Positions 6,505 to 9,448 of a stretch of 9,448 nt of DNA are shown here, in pieces (within the stretch, counting starts at the first letter, position 1; every line of letters begins with the position of its first letter). The position numbers were made by a program, and so were the translations under genes. The stretch lies in assembly GCA_016184235.1 (NCBI GenBank), contig JACPDC010000286.1, positions 1 through 9,448 of the forward strand. The letters are read 5' to 3'. Below the pieces are notes generated by a model. The model was not told the DNA's origin and searched no databases. It saw only the letters and a program-made list of their open reading frames with translations. Origin of the DNA: Deltaproteobacteria bacterium (lineage in GTDB: Bacteria > Desulfobacterota > Binatia > UBA9968).

Positions 6505-7678
6505 AAATCACGCCCTTTTCCTTCAACTCGGCAAGCCCCTTCTCGTCCCGGCCGAGCGGCTTGAAAAACTCCAGATTGTGCTCGCCGAGCTCCGGCGGCG
6601 GCGCCGGATGGGGAATCTTGGTCTCGCTGTAATCCACCGGGAAGCGCACGGTGCGGATCGCCGGCTTATTCTCCCGCTCGATGCGGATCTCCATGTCCAT
6701 GTGCCGGATGTGCGGATCCTCGAACAGCTCGGCCATATCGTAGACCGGCGTGTACGGCACATCCTCGGCCTCGAGCCGCTCGAGCCAATAGGCGCGCGGC
6801 TGCTCCTTCATGATCGCGCCGAGCACCCGCTGCAGCTCCTCGTAGTTGCCCCGCCGCTCCGTCCGCGTCTTGAAGCGCGCATCCTCGATCAGCTCCGGAT
6901 GGCCCGCGGCCTTGCAGAGCCCCTCCCAGAATTTCGGCGGCGAGGAGAGATGGATAGCCAAGAGGCGGCCGTCGGAACAGGCGAAGGCGTAAGTCTGGGA
7001 GTTCCTCGGGCGGCTCGTCGGCCCGGGGATCTTCCCTGTGGCCAGGTACTCGGTGGCGGGCGCGTTGAGAAAGGCGAGGACGGCACCGGCCATGGAGGTC
7101 TCGACGTACTGGCCGCGGCCGGTCTTTGCCCTGGCGCACAGCGCTCCCAACACCGCCATGGCGCCGAAAACGCCGCCCAGGCAGTCGGCATAGGCGGGTC
7201 CGATCGGGCGCGGGTTTTCGCGGTCCATCAGGAGACTCAGCATGCCGCCGAGCCCCTGTCCCACGGTGTCGTAGGCCGGCCTGTGGGCGTACGGGCCGGT
7301 CGCGCCCATGCCGGTAATCGAGCAGTAGATGAGCCTTTCATTCAGCGGCCTAAGGCTCTCATAGTCGATGGCCAATTTCTTCGTCACGCCCGGCCGGTAG
7401 TTCTCCAGCACCACGTCGGCCTTTTTGCACAGCCCGTAAAAGAGCTCGCGCCCCTCGGCGGCCTGAAGATTCAAGGTGACGCTTTTCTTGCCCCGATTGT
7501 AAGACCAGAAATTCGGCTGGTCTCCTCCCAGATCCCAGCCGCGGAAGGGATCGCCCCCTTTGGGGTTTTCCACCTTCACCACTTCGGCGCCCATGTCCGC
7601 GAGCAGTACGGCCGCGTAGGGCCCGGAGATAAAATTGCCCAGCTCCAAGACTCTCACTCCATCCAAAGCGCCCTTCAT
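6503..7678 (-). CDS. CaiB/BaiF family (type III) CoA-transferase
   Basis: Type III CoA-transferases move CoA between an acyl-CoA and a carboxylic acid in the cytoplasm through an aspartyl-CoA intermediate. The protein is a full-length 391 residues and opens with the family signature LDGVRVLELGNFISGPYAA. It contains the conserved ADMGAEVVKVE (27-37), NRGKKSVTLNL (61-71), ENYRPGV (92-98) and TGPYAHRPAYD (127-137) stretches. Asp165 in the YADCLGG segment matches the catalytic aspartate position. The ATG at 7678 has AGGAG 6 nt upstream. The gene starts 21 bp after the HyuB stop, so it is very likely co-transcribed with HyuA/HyuB and may activate the acid made by them; the donor and acceptor are unknown. 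A perfect hairpin lies at its stop codon. Confidence 0.95.
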   Translation of the reverse strand: MKGALDGVRVLELGNFISGPYAAVLLADMGAEVVKVENPKGGDPFRGWDLGGDQPNFWSYNRGKKSVTLNLQAAEGRELFYGLCKKADVVLENYRPGVTKKLAIDYESLRPLNERLIYCSITGMGATGPYAHRPAYDTVGQGLGGMLSLLMDRENPRPIGPAYADCLGGVFGAMAVLGALCARAKTGRGQYVETSMAGAVLAFLNAPATEYLATGKIPGPTSRPRNSQTYAFACSDGRLLAIHLSSPPKFWEGLCKAAGHPELIEDARFKTRTERRGNYEELQRVLGAIMKEQPRAYWLERLEAEDVPYTPVYDMAELFEDPHIRHMDMEIRIERENKPAIRTVRFPVDYSETKIPHPAPPPELGEHNLEFFKPLGRDEKGLAELKEKGVI

Positions 7679-7699
7679 GGCTTGCTCCTTTGATCTTTT

Positions 7700-9335
7700 C
7701 TATTTCTCGCGCAGCCGGGCCCGCAGCGTCTCAGTCCCCTGCTTATCCACTTTTCCCGTAGCGCCGTCCAGAACCACGCCGTAGTCGGCTGCGCTCTCGG
7801 CCGAGATATAGCCCTCGCGGACATCGGCCGCAACCAGCTCGGGATCGCGCTCCAGGGGATCGCCCCAGCCGCCGCCGCCGGCGGTAAGAAAGACGACCCG
7901 GCTTTCCGGAGAGATGGGATAGCGAGTCTGCTTTTTCACCGCGGCCCACGGGGAACCGGGCGAGCTCTGCACCTTCGCCTCGCAGATGGTTCCCGGCCGC
8001 CCGCCCCAGAGGCCCCAGGGCGCGCAAAGGGTCCGCTCCAGATTGAAGTTCACCGCCGCGGGATAGCGCGAGCGCACCGCAAGCTCGACGCCGAGGCCGC
8101 CGCGGAAACGGCCGGCGCCGCCGCTGTCCTCGCGCAGAGAGAATTTTTCGAAGAACAGCGGGTAGCGCGATTCCAGGAGCTCGATCGGGGTATTGCGCAC
8201 GTCCCCCTGGCAGATCGAGACCGCCCCGCTCGGCCCGTCACTCGTCGGTCTGCCGCCCCAGCCCCCGCCCATCATGTTGAGACAGACATAACGTCTCCCG
8301 GTCGATAGATCCGTGCCGTAGAGGGCAAAGCCCCCCATCTCCGGGCGGCCGGGCGCTCAAAAACTTGCCCGGCGGCAGAATGACTTCCAGGGGCCGAAAG
8401 CAGCCCTCATCCACCGGATGGGACGGCAAGGTAAGCGCCTTGAAGGCGACGCGCGCCGCCGCGATCCCGCCCGAGACGCCGCAATTGATCGGCCCCTTGA
8501 CCTGATCGGCGACTTCGGAAAAATCCACGCTCATGTTATCGCCGCGCACCCGAACCGTGACCTTGACCTCGACCGGCTTCTCCAGATCCTGGCCGTCGTT
8601 GTCGAGAAAGGATTCCGCCTGGTACTCGCCGTCCGGAATCGCGGCCACCGCCAGGCGGGCAAGCTTCTCCGACTGATTCCACATCTCCTCGATGCATTCT
8701 CTCAGGGTGCCGGCGCCGTAGCGGCGGAAGAGCTCGGCCAGCCGCCGCTCGCCGAGGCGGCAGGCGGCGAGCTGCGCGCGCAGGTCGCCGAGACAGGATT
8801 CCGGGAAGCGGACGTTGTCCGCGATGATCTGCCACAGGTTCTCGTCGAGCTTTCCGCCGCGGTAGACTTTGATCGAGCGGAGCTGCAGCCCCTCTTCGTA
8901 GATCTCCGTGGTCTCGACCGAGCCGAAGCCGACGCGCCTGCCGCCGACATCGAGCCAGTGGGCGCGCACCGCCGGAAAGGCGACCAGCTCGCCGTCGACG
9001 AAGCACGGGCTGTAAACCACCACGTTGTTCAGGTGCTGGCCGCAGACATAGGGCGCGTTCATGACCACGGCGTCTCCCGGCTCGAAGCCGGAAAGGCCGA
9101 ACTTTTCGATGCCGTCGAGAACCGCGGCGCCCATGTCGGCCAGAAAGATCGGCAATCCTCCCGAGTTCTGGGCGACGAGCTCTCCCTTCGGGTCGATGAG
9201 GCCGATGCAGTAATCCTGCACCTCGAAGACCATGGGGTTGTAGGCGGTCTTGCTCAGCACCGCCGCCATCTCGTTGGCGCAGGCGATCAGCGCCCCGCGC
9301 ACGATCTCCAGAGTTGCCGGATCGATCTTTCGCAT
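7700..9335 (-). pseudogene. HyuB-type hydantoinase B/oxoprolinase subunit, broken by internal deletion and frame change
   Basis: The family acts with HyuA in ATP-dependent opening of hydantoins or 5-oxoproline, or in ketone carboxylation. The N-terminal piece (9335 down to about 8340) is canonical: DPATLEIVRGAL, DYCIGLIDPKGELVAQNSGG, PGDAVVMNAPYVCGQHLNN and HPVDEGCFRPLEVILPPG. After LSARPP (about residue 331) the frame turns to nonsense and stops at 8238. The C-terminal piece continues in another frame from about 8340 to the TAG at 7700 with family motifs (MMGGGWGGRPTSDG, VRNTPIELLE, DSGGAGRFRGGLG, GGGGWGDPLERDPE). By my recollection of the family, about 40 residues that normally join the halves are missing, so this is a deletion not divisible by three, not a simple one-base slip. 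The ATG at 9335 overlaps the HyuA stop (TGATG) with AGGAA upstream. A true pseudogene and an assembly deletion are both possible. Confidence 0.85.
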
Positions 9336-9448
9336 CACGCTTCCTCTTCTCCGATTTCGATAATCAACTCTCCTGTCGGGACGACCTCAAGGCGGTCCTG
9401 CGCCAGCAGCACCGTCGTCGATGCCGCCTCTTCCACGATCGCGGGCCC
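9335..9448 (-). CDS. HyuA-type hydantoinase A/oxoprolinase subunit, C-terminal tail (rest outside window)
   Basis: Only the last 37 codons are visible, entering from the right edge and ending at TGA (9335-9337). The sequence opens with GPAIVEEAASTTVLL and ends in a Glu-rich tail (IEIGEEEA). The GPAIVEE segment followed by STTV is the usual end of HyuA proteins, the ATP-binding partner of HyuB. The stop overlaps the HyuB start by one base (TGATG), and the HyuB Shine-Dalgarno lies inside these last codons, so the two are translationally coupled. The short length limits certainty, but neighbour and motif agree. Confidence 0.8.
   Translation of the reverse strand, partial: GPAIVEEAASTTVLLAQDRLEVVPTGELIIEIGEEEA

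Noticed and set aside
6578..7693. Long plus-strand open frame opposite the CoA-transferase
   Set aside because: It is antisense to a clear CaiB/BaiF gene, has a biased Arg/Gly/His/Leu composition and no recognisable domain; high GC content gives such shadow frames.
7700..8338. The C-terminal HyuB piece as an independent gene starting at the ATG at 8338
   Set aside because: It begins in the middle of the HyuB fold, GGAG touches its ATG with no spacing, and its motifs continue directly from the upstream piece.

Overview
The window is GC-rich, densely packed bacterial DNA, with gaps mostly under 160 bp and clear Shine-Dalgarno sequences before several genes. The gene mix suggests an environmental heterotroph from an uncultured lineage, of the kind often seen in soil, sediment or groundwater metagenomes. 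It includes a molybdenum hydroxylase, HyuA/HyuB hydantoinase-oxoprolinase proteins, a CaiB/BaiF CoA-transferase, an alpha/beta hydrolase, an amidase-signature enzyme and a Tat-exported aldo/keto reductase. Rokubacteria/NC10-like, Binatota/Deltaproteobacteria-like or Tectomicrobia-like lineages are plausible, but this is an impression and cannot be settled from the window.

Layout: the left end (1-1484, plus strand) is the C-terminal part of a CoxL-type molybdopterin-binding subunit that enters from outside the window. Everything to its right is on the minus strand and converges on it. Read in the direction of transcription (right to left), these are: the C-terminal tail of HyuA (9335-9448), a HyuB broken by an internal deletion plus frame change (7700-9335), a CaiB/BaiF CoA-transferase (6503-7678), an intergenic gap with a strong hairpin and a fold-back repeat (6397-6504), an alpha/beta hydrolase (5479-6351), a small secreted or membrane protein of unknown function (5004-5408), a Tat-signal aldo/keto reductase (4068-4997), a TPM-domain membrane protein (3081-4022) and an amidase with a 3' frameshift (1527-2961).

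How the genes may work together: HyuA, HyuB and the CoA-transferase form a tight cistron series (a TGATG stop/start overlap, then a 21-bp gap). This fits ATP-dependent opening of a cyclic amide or imide, or carboxylation of a ketone, followed by CoA activation of the acid product. The alpha/beta hydrolase, amidase and molybdenum hydroxylase are consistent with a peripheral catabolic region for amide-containing or N-heterocyclic compounds. The substrate is not identifiable from sequence. The small membrane protein, the Tat reductase and the TPM protein look like a separate envelope-associated block.

The most unusual features are not genes. At two intergenic sites (1465-1524 and 6397-6476), short degenerate tandem repeats of 7 or 8 bp face each other in inverted orientation and can fold back. 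Both families share the same end variation (CAAT, CAGT, CATT). In addition, two coding sequences (amidase and HyuB) are disrupted by frame changes while their neighbours are intact.
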